Source: Pseudomonadota bacterium (lineage in GTDB: Bacteria; Pseudomonadota; Gammaproteobacteria; Steroidobacterales; Steroidobacteraceae). Taken from it: a DNA stretch of 64,000 nucleotides. This document shows, one piece after another, positions 1 to 8,497 of this stretch; positions within the stretch are counted from its first letter, which is position 1; the number at the start of each line of letters is the position of its first letter. The translations under genes and the position numbers were made by a program. The notes under the pieces are model-generated. The model searched no databases, was not told the origin of the DNA, and saw only the letters and a list, made by a program, of their open reading frames with translations. The DNA is taken from positions 1 through 64,000 of the forward strand of contig JAEWAF010000097.1 in NCBI GenBank assembly GCA_023391815.1, read 5' to 3'.

Positions 1-53
1 GTGCAGCAATGCATTGAGCTAACCAGTACTAATTGCCCGTGAGGCTTGACCAT
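1..53 (+). rRNA. 23S ribosomal RNA, 3' end (partial)
   Basis: The first ~53 bases match the conserved 3' end of bacterial 23S rRNA: the helix strand GCATTGAGCTAACC, then GTACTAAT and CGTGAGGCTTGACC. The gene begins upstream of the window and its exact end is approximate. It is followed by a ~150-base spacer (54-204) and then 5S rRNA in the same orientation, so it is the end of an rRNA operon. I see no tRNA or other gene in the spacer. Confidence 0.93.
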
Positions 54-204
54 ATAACACCCAATCAGCTTGGGTGCTCTATGGAGCAACATGTTGATAC
101 TCAATGTGACTTGATTCATCTGAATCAAAGTGTGTCGAAACAACTCCGAATTCACTGCAGGCGAGCGCTTGAAACACAGCAATCGACTGCGACGTGAGCC
201 AGTT

Positions 205-321
205 TGCCTGGCGGCAATAGCAAGCGGGAACCACCCGATCCCATATCGAACTCGGAAGTGAAAACGCTGTGCGCCGATGGTAGTGTGCCCTGCGGGCATG
301 CAAGAGTAGGTCACTGCCAGG
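205..321 (+). rRNA. rrf: 5S ribosomal RNA
   Basis: The segment opens with TGCCTGGCGGCAATAGC and closes with the complementary CTGCCAGGC, forming the terminal helix I of 5S rRNA. Between them are the conserved internal blocks CCGATCCCAT, GAACTCGGAAGTGAAA, GCGCCGATGGTAGTG and AAGAGTAGGTCACTGCCAG. The length of about 117 bases is normal. It is the last gene of the rRNA operon and is followed by a strong terminator. The ends are set from the helix and could be off by one or two bases. Confidence 0.96.
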
Positions 322-337
322 CTCTTAAATGAAGCGG

Positions 338-370
338 AAGCCCCGCCGGAGTAATCCGGCGGGGCTTTTT
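338..370 (+). terminator. Rho-independent terminator of the rRNA operon
   Basis: A perfect 13-bp GC-rich stem (338-350 with 355-367, core GCCCCGCCGGA) closes a GTAA tetraloop and runs straight into a T tract. It starts about 17 bases after 5S rRNA and is the clearest intrinsic terminator in the window. Confidence 0.93.
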
Positions 371-441
371 GCTCATGTGATTTTGCTTTTGTAATCGCTA
401 CAACCAACCAATTGCTGCCGAAGTAATCAGGGGTTGAATCC

Positions 442-606
442 ATGAACACGTTCGAGCGCCGCCGGCTCATCAAGGCCCAGGTTGTCGATGTGAAGATCGC
501 CAAGGCCGCAGTGAACGCTTCCAAGCGTCAGCGCGCCGAAGCCACGAAAGTCCTTCGCAAGGACATGGCCGCTCAGCATTTCAATCAGCTGCGCGCCGCC
601 AGCTAA
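442..606 (+). CDS. Small basic hypothetical protein (54 aa)
   Basis: An ATG-to-TAA frame of 54 codons preceded by a plausible ribosome-binding site (CAGGGG, about 8 bases upstream). The product is rich in Ala, Lys and Arg (start MNTFERRRLIKAQ), has no Cys or membrane segment, and is predicted to be largely helical and cytosolic. I do not recognise a family. It sits alone between the rRNA terminator and the convergent dnaE2 gene. Third codon positions are mostly G or C, as in neighbouring genes, which supports coding, but the shortness limits confidence. Confidence 0.55.
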   Translation: MNTFERRRLIKAQVVDVKIAKAAVNASKRQRAEATKVLRKDMAAQHFNQLRAAS

Positions 607-613
607 GAAGCAG

Positions 614-683
614 AAAAGGGACAGATCTAATTCCCCCGGCTTCGGTTCAGTCGGATTTCTCGAGATTGAATCTGTCTGCCTTC
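614..683. repeat. Degenerate inverted-repeat element (AAAAGGGACAGAT type)
   Basis: The left arm AAAAGGGACAGAT (614-626) and the right arm ATTGAATCTGTCTGCCTT (666-683) are imperfect inverted copies, with CCCCCGGCTTCGG between them. The motif matches the arms of the better-preserved element at 5891-5966. The right arm reaches the dnaE2 stop codon. The spacer could also fold as a terminator for the converging genes. I think it is a dispersed intergenic repeat that has decayed. Confidence 0.5.
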
Positions 684-3600
684 AGTGGAAGTCGCGCGAC
701 TTGCGCGGCAACGTTCTCACCCATTGGGAATAATCTTCGACCTCGGTCGCCACCACGTGCACGACCGCTTCCACCGTTTGCAATTCGCCCGTCACGACCA
801 TGAAGTTCGATTGCAGGATGCGGTGGCGATACAGCTCGAAAATACCCGGCCAGATGATGATGTTGTTGATGCCGGTTTCATCTTCGAGCGACGCGAAGAT
901 CACGCCGTTCGCGGTTTGAGGATGCTGGAGATGGGTGACCAAGCCTCCCACGCGCACCGTTCGGCCGTTGCGCATCGAGTCGAGCTCGCTGCGCGACGAG
1001 ATTCCTGAAGCGCGCAGCTTCGGCCGTAGCACAGCCATCGGATGCCGGCCCGTGCTCAACCCCATCTGACGATAGTCGCGCTGAATCTCTTCCCACTCCG
1101 TGGGGACCGGCAACTGCGGAGCGGTCTCCTGAGCAGCCCGTCCCGCCAGCGCGCCAGGCAAACTCTCGATTCCCAGCGCGCTCCACAAGGCTTCATTCCG
1201 ATGCTGGCTCAAACTACGGAATGCACCGCTCGTCGCAAGGACTTTGGCCGCGCGTGATTTCAATCCAGCGCGATAAGCGACGTCTTCCACTGAATTGAAG
1301 GGAGCGATCCCGCGCGCGGCGACGACCTTCAATGCGTCTTCCCTTCGCAGACCCTTGATCAGTCGCATCCCCAAGCGAATTGCAAACCAGGGGCCCTCAC
1401 TCCCATCGGGAAGGACGCGTATGCCATCGAGCTCCAAGGTGCAGTCGTAATCGCTCACAGTCACATCGATGGGCAGGATCTTCACCTGCTGTCGTTTCGC
1501 CTGCTCGAGCAACTGCGCGGGTTGATAGAAACCCATCGGCTGGCTGTTGATGAGCCCGGCGATGAAGGCCGCGGGTCGATGACACTTCAGCCAGCTCGAG
1601 AAGTAGGTCAGCAACGCGAACGACGCCGAGTGCGATTCGGGAAAGCCATATTCGCCGAAGCCTTCGATCTGTTTGTAGATCTGCTCGGCGAACTCTTTGG
1701 TGTAGCCCTTCGCCAGCATGCCGCTCATGAGCTTGTCGCGATAGACGCTCATCTTGCCGCTCCGCTGCCAGGCGCCCATCGCTCGACGCAATTGGTCGGC
1801 TTCGCCAGGCGTAAAGTCCGCGGCGACGATGGCGATCTGCATCACCTGCTCCTGGAAGATCGGCACGCCGCGCGTCTTCGCCAGGACCGGCCGCAGGTCA
1901 TCGCTCGCGTAGGGGATGTCCTCAGCGCGCATGGTACGGCGTTGAAGATAAGGATGGACCATGCCGCCCTTGATCGGGCCGGGCCGCACGATGGCGATCT
2001 CGATCACCAGATCGTAGTAAGTCCTTGGCTTCAGTCGCGGCAGCATGCTCATCTGCGCGCGGGATTCGATCTGGAATACGCCGATCGTATCGGCGCGACA
2101 GATCATGTCGTAAGTCGGTTTATCGTCGCGCTTGATCTGATCCATCGCCGTGGGCCCCGTCCCTGCCGTCTCGAGCAGCTCGAAGGTCTTGCGCATGGCC
2201 GTCAGCATGCCGAGTGCCAGCACATCGACCTTCAACAGGCCGAGCTCTTCCAGATCGTTCTTGTCCCACTGGATGATGGTGCGCTCGGGCATCGCGGCGT
2301 TCTCGATCGGCACCAGCTCGCTGATCGGTTCTTCGGCGATCACGAAACCGCCGACGTGTTGCGACAGGTGCCGGGGGAAGCTCACCAGCTCCCTCACCAG
2401 GATGCACAACCGGCGCATGACGATTTCATCCATATGCATGCCCATGGCTTTGATGTTGGCGAACAGCCGTTCCCAGTTGTCCCACCAAGCATGCGATTTG
2501 GCGAGACGCCCGACCACGTCCTCGGTCAGCCCCAAGGCCTTGCCCACGTCGCGAATGGCACTGCGCGTTTGATAAGTGATGACGGTGGCGGCGATCGCCG
2601 CGCGCGCCCGGCCGTATTTCCTGAAGACGTGCTGGATGACTTCCTCGCGACGCTCATGCTCGAAGTCGACGTCGATATCGGGTGGCTCGTCGCGTTCTTC
2701 GCTCAGAAAGCGCTCGAACAGCACGCTGATGTCTTCCGGGTTCACCTCGGTGATGCCGAGCGCATAGCAGACGATGGAGTTCGCCGCGGAGCCACGTCCC
2801 TGGCACAGAATGGGCTTTTTCCTGGTGCCGTCATCGGCCAGCTCCGAGCGCGCCCATTCGGTGATCTCGTGGACCGTCAGGAAGAAATGTTCGTAGCGCT
2901 TGCGGTGGATCAGCGCCAGTTCTTTCTCGATCGTCGCTCGCACCGAGGCGGGCACGCCTTTGGGCCAGCGTCGCTGGATGCCGATCTCGGTCAAGTTGCG
3001 CAGGTGTTGGCAGGCCGTGAGGCCGGCCGGAACGATTTCGTTGGGATAGTTGTACTTCAAGCTACGGAGCGAGAACTCGCAACGCTCGGCGATCCTCAAC
3101 GTCTCATCGAGCAGGTCGGCGGGATAGAGCTCGGTGAGCACTTCGCGAGGACGCAGATGCCGCTCGGCATTCGGGAACAAGCGATGCCCGGCATCGGCGA
3201 TCGTGCAGCCATGTCGGATGGCGGTCATCGTGTCTTGTAACGCGCGCCGCGAATCGACATGCATATGCACGTCGCCGCTGGCCACCAGGGGCAAATCAAA
3301 CGACGCTCCCAATCGACGCATGCCCGCCAGGTGTTGCGGGTCGTCCGGTCGACGCAGCATTTCGACCGCGATCCAGCCACGGCCGGGGAAGAATTGACGT
3401 AACCAGCGCGCCTCGGAAGGCCGGGCGTTGCGAGGCGCGATCCACAACGCCAGGCACTCGCTCAAGTCTCTTTCGAAATCGCCGCGCGCCAGCTCATAAG
3501 TGCCCTTGGTGGATTCGATTCGTCCTTTGGTAATGAGCCCGCAGATCTGAGCATAAGCTCGCTGTGACGGCGCGAGCAGTACCAGATGCAGATCGTTGTG

Positions 3601-3810
3601 ACACCGAAACTCGGCACCGACGATCAGCTTGAGGCCGTACTTCTCGGCGGCTTCGAGCGCGCGCACCACGCCAGCCATCGAGCATTCATCCGTCAACGCC
3701 AGCGCCGAATAGCCGAGCGCATGAGCTTGTCCAACCAGTTCGTGCGGATGCGAGGCTCCGCGCAGGAAGGAGAAGTTACTGACGCAGTGAAGCTCCGCAT
3801 ACGCGTTCAT
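682..3810 (-). CDS. dnaE2: Error-prone DNA polymerase DnaE2 (ImuC)
   Basis: C-family polymerase alpha subunit of the damage-inducible translesion type, 1042 aa. An N-terminal PHP domain (start MNAYAELHCVSNFSFLRG) is followed by the palm, with GRGSAANS at about 338-345 and the metal-binding PDIDVDF at about 377-383. Helix-hairpin-helix and OB-fold regions follow. The C terminus is shorter than replicative DnaE, as is usual for DnaE2. The ATG at 3810 is chosen because it overlaps the imuB stop (ATGA) and matches family N termini; a longer frame to 3927 has no support. It is the last gene of lexA-imuA-imuB-dnaE2. In this system DnaE2 does the synthesis and ImuB provides contacts to the clamp. 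Confidence 0.95.
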   Translation of the reverse strand: MNAYAELHCVSNFSFLRGASHPHELVGQAHALGYSALALTDECSMAGVVRALEAAEKYGLKLIVGAEFRCHNDLHLVLLAPSQRAYAQICGLITKGRIESTKGTYELARGDFERDLSECLALWIAPRNARPSEARWLRQFFPGRGWIAVEMLRRPDDPQHLAGMRRLGASFDLPLVASGDVHMHVDSRRALQDTMTAIRHGCTIADAGHRLFPNAERHLRPREVLTELYPADLLDETLRIAERCEFSLRSLKYNYPNEIVPAGLTACQHLRNLTEIGIQRRWPKGVPASVRATIEKELALIHRKRYEHFFLTVHEITEWARSELADDGTRKKPILCQGRGSAANSIVCYALGITEVNPEDISVLFERFLSEERDEPPDIDVDFEHERREEVIQHVFRKYGRARAAIAATVITYQTRSAIRDVGKALGLTEDVVGRLAKSHAWWDNWERLFANIKAMGMHMDEIVMRRLCILVRELVSFPRHLSQHVGGFVIAEEPISELVPIENAAMPERTIIQWDKNDLEELGLLKVDVLALGMLTAMRKTFELLETAGTGPTAMDQIKRDDKPTYDMICRADTIGVFQIESRAQMSMLPRLKPRTYYDLVIEIAIVRPGPIKGGMVHPYLQRRTMRAEDIPYASDDLRPVLAKTRGVPIFQEQVMQIAIVAADFTPGEADQLRRAMGAWQRSGKMSVYRDKLMSGMLAKGYTKEFAEQIYKQIEGFGEYGFPESHSASFALLTYFSSWLKCHRPAAFIAGLINSQPMGFYQPAQLLEQAKRQQVKILPIDVTVSDYDCTLELDGIRVLPDGSEGPWFAIRLGMRLIKGLRREDALKVVAARGIAPFNSVEDVAYRAGLKSRAAKVLATSGAFRSLSQHRNEALWSALGIESLPGALAGRAAQETAPQLPVPTEWEEIQRDYRQMGLSTGRHPMAVLRPKLRASGISSRSELDSMRNGRTVRVGGLVTHLQHPQTANGVIFASLEDETGINNIIIWPGIFELYRHRILQSNFMVVTGELQTVEAVVHVVATEVEDYSQWVRTLPRKSRDFH

Positions 3811-5240
3811 GACCAGAACCCATGCAGATGCCAACTGCCGTCGCGCAGGTCCTTGAAGATCCAAAGCGCTGCGCCTTGCTGAGTCCTGGCGATGAAGTAA
3901 TCGCGTCGGACATCGCCACCATCCCACCAGCCGCTTTCGATGCGCTCGGCGCCGGTCAGTGAAGGCATGCCACTAAGCTGCAAGGGCTTGGGCTCCGGTA
4001 GCAGCCACAATGGCCGCTCCGGAAAGTCCAGATGTTGACGCTTGTCTTCGGGCGCGGCGGCGGCCCAACTGTTTTCCGGCCGATGCTCGGCGACTGCTTT
4101 CACGCCGTGAACCTGCTTCTCACCCAAGCGGGCGGCGATGCGATCGAGGGTGTGATTGAGCTCCTCGCTTTGCTCGGTCGCGCCGCTGAGCATGTCGATG
4201 TGCAGCCCCGTCGGCATGGCGAACTCATCGGCTGAAAGTTCCAACGCCACCGATCCCGAAGCCAGCGCCGTATGTTCGAGGCGCTCTCGTGCCAGGGCGA
4301 GAAAACGTTCGCTGCTACGATCGGGCATCGACAGGCCGATGGCGACCATCGTCGCGACAGCATCGCGATGAATGAAACGCAGCGTGAACTTCTGAACGCC
4401 GGTATCCAGTGCACGCAGGAAGCCCACGAACTCACGAAGCATGCGTCGCAATGGAAACAGCAGCGCTTCGGAGCTGTGAATCTCCGCTTCGAACTCGCAG
4501 CGCGCGTGATATTGCGGCGGCAATCGATAGGTCGGTCGGGGGTCGGGCGCGGCGCCGGTGAGGCGATCGAGATAGTTGCACACGTCGGGCCCGAAACGTT
4601 TGGCGACGCCGGCGCGAGGCAACGCCACCAGCATTCCGACGGTACGGACTCCAACCGTCTGCAGCTGCTGGGCAATCCAGGGGTCCAGATTCAACCAGTT
4701 CACCGACACAGCTTCGATGCGTGCACGCAAGGCAGCCACCGTTGTGATGGCGACGCGGACGCCGGTGCGAGCCAGGAGTGAGGCGCCTTCCAGCGTCGGC
4801 GCGATGCCCAGCTGATAGCTATAAGAAAGCTTGCCGAGCTCGGATTCCAAGTGCTCGATGAGCTTGCGGAATCCTCCGAACAAACGCAGGCTCGCGCCGA
4901 TTTCCAACCACAGCGCCGTGGTCCGCGCTCGCTGCGGGTCGGCGAATACCTCGCCGAGAATCACCGTGCCGCTGAATTGATAAGCCCAGGCCGCCAGTCG
5001 CTCCAGCGCCGCCTGCTCGGCAGTGAGCCGGCGTTCCACGGCGATCACTTCGGGCAGGATCGCCAGCGCGGTGCTGAAGCTCATTGACGGTTTCAAGCCG
5101 ACGCGCTCTGCGGCTGGATTGCAGCAGACGACCGAGCGCACGCTGCCTTCCAGTACAGTGACTACTGTGGGCCGCTCGCCTTGCTCACATTGCAAAGCCT
5201 CGAGAGGCAACTGGGGTAGGGTGATGCAAAGCCAGAGCAT
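3807..5240 (-). CDS. imuB: ImuB, Y-family polymerase-like translesion accessory protein
   Basis: A 477-aa Y-family-like protein that links ImuA, DnaE2 and the beta clamp in the mutasome. The N terminus MLWLCITLPQLPLEAL aligns with the palm start of DinB-type polymerases but lacks the catalytic Asp found there, as expected for ImuB, which is not an active polymerase. A finger and little-finger region follows. The C-terminal segment contains GWWDGGDVRRDYF and ends in WHLHGFWS, which is typical of ImuB. It starts 9 bases after imuA and overlaps dnaE2 by 4 bases, so translation is coupled. Confidence 0.93.
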   Translation of the reverse strand: MLWLCITLPQLPLEALQCEQGERPTVVTVLEGSVRSVVCCNPAAERVGLKPSMSFSTALAILPEVIAVERRLTAEQAALERLAAWAYQFSGTVILGEVFADPQRARTTALWLEIGASLRLFGGFRKLIEHLESELGKLSYSYQLGIAPTLEGASLLARTGVRVAITTVAALRARIEAVSVNWLNLDPWIAQQLQTVGVRTVGMLVALPRAGVAKRFGPDVCNYLDRLTGAAPDPRPTYRLPPQYHARCEFEAEIHSSEALLFPLRRMLREFVGFLRALDTGVQKFTLRFIHRDAVATMVAIGLSMPDRSSERFLALARERLEHTALASGSVALELSADEFAMPTGLHIDMLSGATEQSEELNHTLDRIAARLGEKQVHGVKAVAEHRPENSWAAAAPEDKRQHLDFPERPLWLLPEPKPLQLSGMPSLTGAERIESGWWDGGDVRRDYFIARTQQGAALWIFKDLRDGSWHLHGFWS

Positions 5241-5249
5241 GGAACGTCA

Positions 5250-5885
5250 TCACTCTGCACTTGCCAGCGCAGGGGCAATGCCGACGGACATGCCAGCACG
5301 CGCGCCCCGGCACTTGACCACATCGATACTCAATTGCCCGGTGACATCGGCCTGCAATCGCAGCCGGACTGCGGCGGGCGAAGACTCACCAGCGGCGCTG
5401 GGCGATCGATAAACAAAGCCGATACTGTTGCCAGCTTCGGCCGCGAGCTGCAGGCGCCGCACTTCGCGATCGCGAATTGCAGTCGGCCACGCCAGCACCG
5501 CGCCAAACGATTTACAGCGCAGTGTTTGTTCGGCGGACCACAAGATATCGGCCGCGCTCTGCGCGCGAATGATCCAAAAATGCTCCAGCCGCAGCCCATG
5601 GCGAAGCAGGGCTGGAGCGAACGGAATATAAGGCGGGGCGATCATGGCGACGTGACGCTCGCTGCGCGTGATCTTCGCCAGCGCCGGCATGAGCAAACGC
5701 AGTTCGCCGATACCATCGCTCATCGGCATCAATTCGACGATGGTGCCCGACTGCCAGCCACCGCCGGGGAGCACGGCATCGAGACTGGCCGAGCCGCTGG
5801 GCTCGACGCGAGCAGGCGGGCCCTCCCGGCCGTTACGACACAGCCGCGCCAGCTGTTCTAAGGTGTCGGCACGAGACGCACTCAT
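5250..5885 (-). CDS. imuA: ImuA, RecA/SulA-like mutasome protein
   Basis: A 211-aa protein with a RecA-like fold but a degenerate nucleotide-binding loop (GSASLDAVLPGGGWQSGTIVEL at about residues 31-52). The C-terminal half carries RLQLAAEAGN and the FVYRS block that precede the variable ImuA tail. ImuA works with ImuB and DnaE2 in SOS mutagenesis. The ATG at 5885 is 80 bases from the lexA stop; the gap is filled by an inverted-repeat element (5891-5966) that leaves little room for a promoter, so read-through from lexA is likely. Confidence 0.9.
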   Translation of the reverse strand: MSASRADTLEQLARLCRNGREGPPARVEPSGSASLDAVLPGGGWQSGTIVELMPMSDGIGELRLLMPALAKITRSERHVAMIAPPYIPFAPALLRHGLRLEHFWIIRAQSAADILWSAEQTLRCKSFGAVLAWPTAIRDREVRRLQLAAEAGNSIGFVYRSPSAAGESSPAAVRLRLQADVTGQLSIDVVKCRGARAGMSVGIAPALASAE

Positions 5886-5890
5886 GGCTG

Positions 5891-5966
5891 AAAAGGGGAC
5901 AGATTTGTTTTCTCCTGAAACATGGCAGTGAGGCGGGGCGCAGCGAAATTAAATCCGTCCCCTTTT
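5891..5966. repeat. Inverted-repeat element between lexA and imuA
   Basis: Near-perfect 16-base arms AAAAGGGGACAGATTT (5891-5906) and AAATCCGTCCCCTTTT (5951-5966) flank 44 bases that include GAGGCGGGGCGCAGCG. The transcript would form a hairpin in the lexA-imuA gap; the right arm ends at the first base of the lexA stop codon. Arms of the form GGGGACAGATTT are known to recur in some proteobacterial genomes as dispersed intergenic repeats. A decayed relative lies at 614-683, at the other end of the cassette. Confidence 0.8.
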
Positions 5967-6622
5967 CATCGCCGGGACAGCGAGGTGCGAATCACCCCGA
6001 CCGCCAGTCCTTCGATCGACAACTCCTGTTCCCGCACATCGATCTCGATGGGGCGATACGCCGTATTCGCGGGCTCCAGCCGCACGATATGACCTTGCCG
6101 CTTGTAGTACTTCACCGTCGCCTGGTTCTCATCGACCAGGCGCGCGACCACGATCTGGCCGTTGCTCACTTGCGATGTTCGATGAACCGCAAGCAGATCG
6201 CGATCGAGAATGTCCGCGTCCTTCATGCTGTCGCCTCGGACGCGCAGTAAGAAATCGGCGTGCGGCTTGAACAGCGAGGCATCGACGGTGACATGCTCTT
6301 CAATATGAGAGCTCGCCAGGATCGGCGCGCCGGCCGCGATACGACCCAATAGCGGCAAGCTCGTCGATGATCGAGCGGCGCGAGCGGGGGCCGAAGTGCT
6401 GGCTACGAATTCCTCGCGCAAACGGATGCCCCGAGAAATTCCGGGCACCAGCTCGATCGCGCCTTTGCTTTCGAGCGCGCGCAGATGCTGGTCGATGCCC
6501 TGGCGATTCTTGAGCCCGAGCCCCTCGGCGATTTCGCCACGAGTGGGCGGCAACCCGTCGCTTTCCATGAAGCGCCGAATAAAGGCCAATACTTCCAGTT
6601 GTTTGCGGGTGAGGTCGGACAT
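5966..6622 (-). CDS. lexA: LexA repressor, S24 family autopeptidase
   Basis: A 218-aa SOS repressor. The N-terminal winged helix (LTRKQLEVLAFIRRF through GISRGIRLRE) binds DNA. The cleavage site is Ala97-Gly98 in GRIAAGAP. The catalytic dyad is Ser132 (GDSMKDADI) and Lys171 (ATVKYYKR). An extended Ala/Ser-rich linker (about 72-88) makes it slightly longer than E. coli LexA. RecA-stimulated self-cleavage would derepress this operon, in which imuA-imuB-dnaE2 follow directly. A weak sigma-70-like pair reads TTGTGG-17-TAGACT on the minus strand, with its -10 near 6682. No clear Shine-Dalgarno precedes the ATG. Confidence 0.93.
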   Translation of the reverse strand: MSDLTRKQLEVLAFIRRFMESDGLPPTRGEIAEGLGLKNRQGIDQHLRALESKGAIELVPGISRGIRLREEFVASTSAPARAARSSTSLPLLGRIAAGAPILASSHIEEHVTVDASLFKPHADFLLRVRGDSMKDADILDRDLLAVHRTSQVSNGQIVVARLVDENQATVKYYKRQGHIVRLEPANTAYRPIEIDVREQELSIEGLAVGVIRTSLSRR

Positions 6623-6732
6623 GGCGGTCGGAGGTGGGCCCTGGCCGGGGCGGTACCAGACAAGCGTCTGGTAAGCAGTCTAGGATCCTTTGCGCCCCAC
6701 CACAAGCTTCAAATCGGCTCACAGCTGAACCC

Positions 6733-6749
6733 TCACAGTCACACTGTGA
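6733..6749. promoter_or_regulatory. Perfect dyad in the lexA/sigma-factor divergent region
   Basis: TCACAGT-CAC-ACTGTGA is a perfect 7-bp inverted repeat with a 3-base centre; GTCACA-C-TGTGAC is nested within it. It lies in the 313-base gap between lexA (minus) and the ECF sigma gene (plus). It is a candidate operator for either gene but does not match a LexA box I can name. The rest of the gap has a TATACT at 6851-6856 that could be the -10 of the sigma-factor promoter; no good -35 is visible. Confidence 0.5.
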
Positions 6750-6935
6750 CGGGGTCGATGAATCCCAACGGCCGCCTGTTCGCGAATAAGCCGTTGCGAG
6801 TATCCCTCAACCTCTCATCACGGCTGGCGAACTGAAGTGACAGTCTCCGCTATACTTCCGGCTCCCTACACTTCGCTAATCGCAATAACGAATGACGATG
6901 CGACGCGAACCACCTCAGCTCAGAGCCGCCCGAGA

Positions 6936-7493
6936 ATGACGGACTCAGTACTCGCTCGAGTCGCACAAGGAGATGCGCGTGCCGTGCACGAGTGCATCGA
7001 TCAGTTCGGCAGTCTCATCTGGTCCATCGCTCGACGGCTGACTCGCACACGCGCCGATGCCGAAGACGCCGTACAGGAAATATTCACGGACGTCTGGCGC
7101 AGCGCCGGCCGGTTCGATCCGGCGCAAGGCTCGGAGAAAGTTTTCGTCGCCACCATCGCGCGCCGTCGTTTGATCGATCGCATGCGTCGCGCCTCGCATC
7201 AGGCTCGCACCGAATCCACCGACGATATGGATTCGCTGGGCTGGGCCGATCCGGGCAACAGCGCCGAAGTCTGCGCCGAGGCGTCGGCGGCGGCCCGCGC
7301 GGTGATGCAATTACGGCCGGAACAAAGGCAGGTGCTCGAGCTGGGTATCCTGCAAGGATTGAGTCATTCGGAAATTGCCGATGTGCTGCAGATGCCGCTG
7401 GGTACAGTGAAAACCATGATGCGGCGAGGATTGATCCAGGTGCGTGAGTTGATGGGCATTCAGAACGCCGCCTCCGATGGGGTGCGCTCATGA
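6936..7493 (+). CDS. ECF RNA polymerase sigma factor
   Basis: A 185-aa sigma-70-family protein of ECF size. Region 2 runs from DARAVHECIDQFGSLIW through DAEDAVQEIFTDVW, the usual DxxQEVF-like core-binding motif. Region 4 contains LRPEQRQVLELGILQGLSHSEIA and PLGTVKTMMRRG, the helix-turn-helix for the -35 element. The ATG at 6936 gives normal length; a GTG at 6837 would add 33 unconserved residues and lies upstream of the only -10-like site (6851). It overlaps the anti-sigma gene by 4 bases, so the pair is co-expressed. Stimulus unknown. Confidence 0.9.
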   Translation: MTDSVLARVAQGDARAVHECIDQFGSLIWSIARRLTRTRADAEDAVQEIFTDVWRSAGRFDPAQGSEKVFVATIARRRLIDRMRRASHQARTESTDDMDSLGWADPGNSAEVCAEASAAARAVMQLRPEQRQVLELGILQGLSHSEIADVLQMPLGTVKTMMRRGLIQVRELMGIQNAASDGVRS

Positions 7494-8401
7494 GCAACTC
7501 AGTCATGCAGAACCCGCGGCTGGTCGAGCTGCTGGTGCAGCGGGCCGTGGATGGTTTGAATTCTTCCGAGCGTGCCGAGCTGAAACAACTGCTCTCCGAG
7601 GAGCGCTATGTCGACGCCGGTCGGTTCGAATACACCGCCGCGTCGTTGTTGCTCGCGAGCGATGTGGAGAACAACGCGCCCGAAGAAATGCCGTACAGCT
7701 TGCGCGAGCGATTGATGGCGCAGGCCGATACGGTCGCGGCTTCGATGCCGGAACCGCCTCGACAGAGCGCTTCGCAGCCCCGAGTCATCAGCATCGCCGG
7801 TCGAACACGTTCGACAGCGGCGGCGCCGGCCGCCGCTGTGCCGCCTGCCTCCAAAGCCGCGTCAGCTCGTAAGCCGTCTTCTTCGTGGGGTAGCAAAGCC
7901 GGTTGGTTCGCAGCCGCCGCGAGCGTGCTGATTGCTCTGGCGGGCTGGTGGCCGCGATTGCAGTCGGGCGATTCGCCGGTCGAGGTTCCGGTTGCGAGCA
8001 CGTTGGAACAAGAGCGTCAGCAGCTGCTCGCTCAGCAAGGCGTGCTCACGCGGACCTGGCAGACCACGCAGGACCCGGCGGCGAGTGGCGTGACGGGTGA
8101 CGTGGTGTGGGACCAGCGGACCCAGAACGGATATCTGCGTTTCCGCGGCCTGCAGGCAAACAATTCGGATGAGCTCCAGTATCAGCTGTGGATCTTCGAC
8201 GGCACGCGCGATCAGCGTTATCCGATCGACGGGGGCGTGTTCGACATTCCGCCGGGGCAGGGTGAAGTGATCATTCCGATCACCGCGAAACTGCAGGTCC
8301 GCGATCCGGCGATGTTCGCGGTCACCATCGAAAAGCCGGGCGGCTCCGTCGTCTCCAGCCGCGACCGCATCGTCGTGCTCGCGCCCGTCGCCGCCGGTTG
8401 A
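7490..8401 (+). CDS. RskA-like anti-sigma factor
   Basis: A 303-aa single-pass inner-membrane protein. Residues 1-90 form the cytosolic zinc-less anti-sigma part, followed by an Ala/Ser/Pro linker. One transmembrane helix lies at about 136-154 (WFAAAASVLIALAGWW). The periplasmic C terminus resembles the anti-sigma-K factor domain (YLRFRGLQANNSDELQYQLW, then VFAVTIEKPGG-like ending with FAVTIEKPGGSVV). ATGA overlap with the sigma factor gene fits the sigma/anti-sigma pairing. Release of the sigma factor would normally need regulated proteolysis in the membrane. Confidence 0.88.
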   Translation: MSNSVMQNPRLVELLVQRAVDGLNSSERAELKQLLSEERYVDAGRFEYTAASLLLASDVENNAPEEMPYSLRERLMAQADTVAASMPEPPRQSASQPRVISIAGRTRSTAAAPAAAVPPASKAASARKPSSSWGSKAGWFAAAASVLIALAGWWPRLQSGDSPVEVPVASTLEQERQQLLAQQGVLTRTWQTTQDPAASGVTGDVVWDQRTQNGYLRFRGLQANNSDELQYQLWIFDGTRDQRYPIDGGVFDIPPGQGEVIIPITAKLQVRDPAMFAVTIEKPGGSVVSSRDRIVVLAPVAAG

Positions 8402-8415
8402 TCGACTCGACCGCA

Positions 8416-8448
8416 GAAAAAGCATCGGCCCTCGGATGAGGGCCGATG
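8416..8448 (-). terminator. Terminator for the sigma-54 activator gene
   Basis: An 11-bp stem, CATCGGCCCTC with GAGGGCCGATG (8423-8433, 8438-8448), and a 4-base loop. On the minus strand it is followed by CTTTTT (8416-8422 read in reverse), so it terminates the bEBP gene. The plus strand has no T tract, but the hairpin may also protect the anti-sigma transcript end. Confidence 0.85.
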
Positions 8449-8497
8449 TCAGCTCGTCGCCAGGTGGGGATCTGGCGCTGGTCTCAACTCGAAACGA

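Noticed and set aside
1522..3240. 572-codon open frame on the plus strand
   Set aside because: Antisense to dnaE2, rich in His, Arg, Gln and Asp as expected from a GC-rich shadow frame, and without a recognisable domain.
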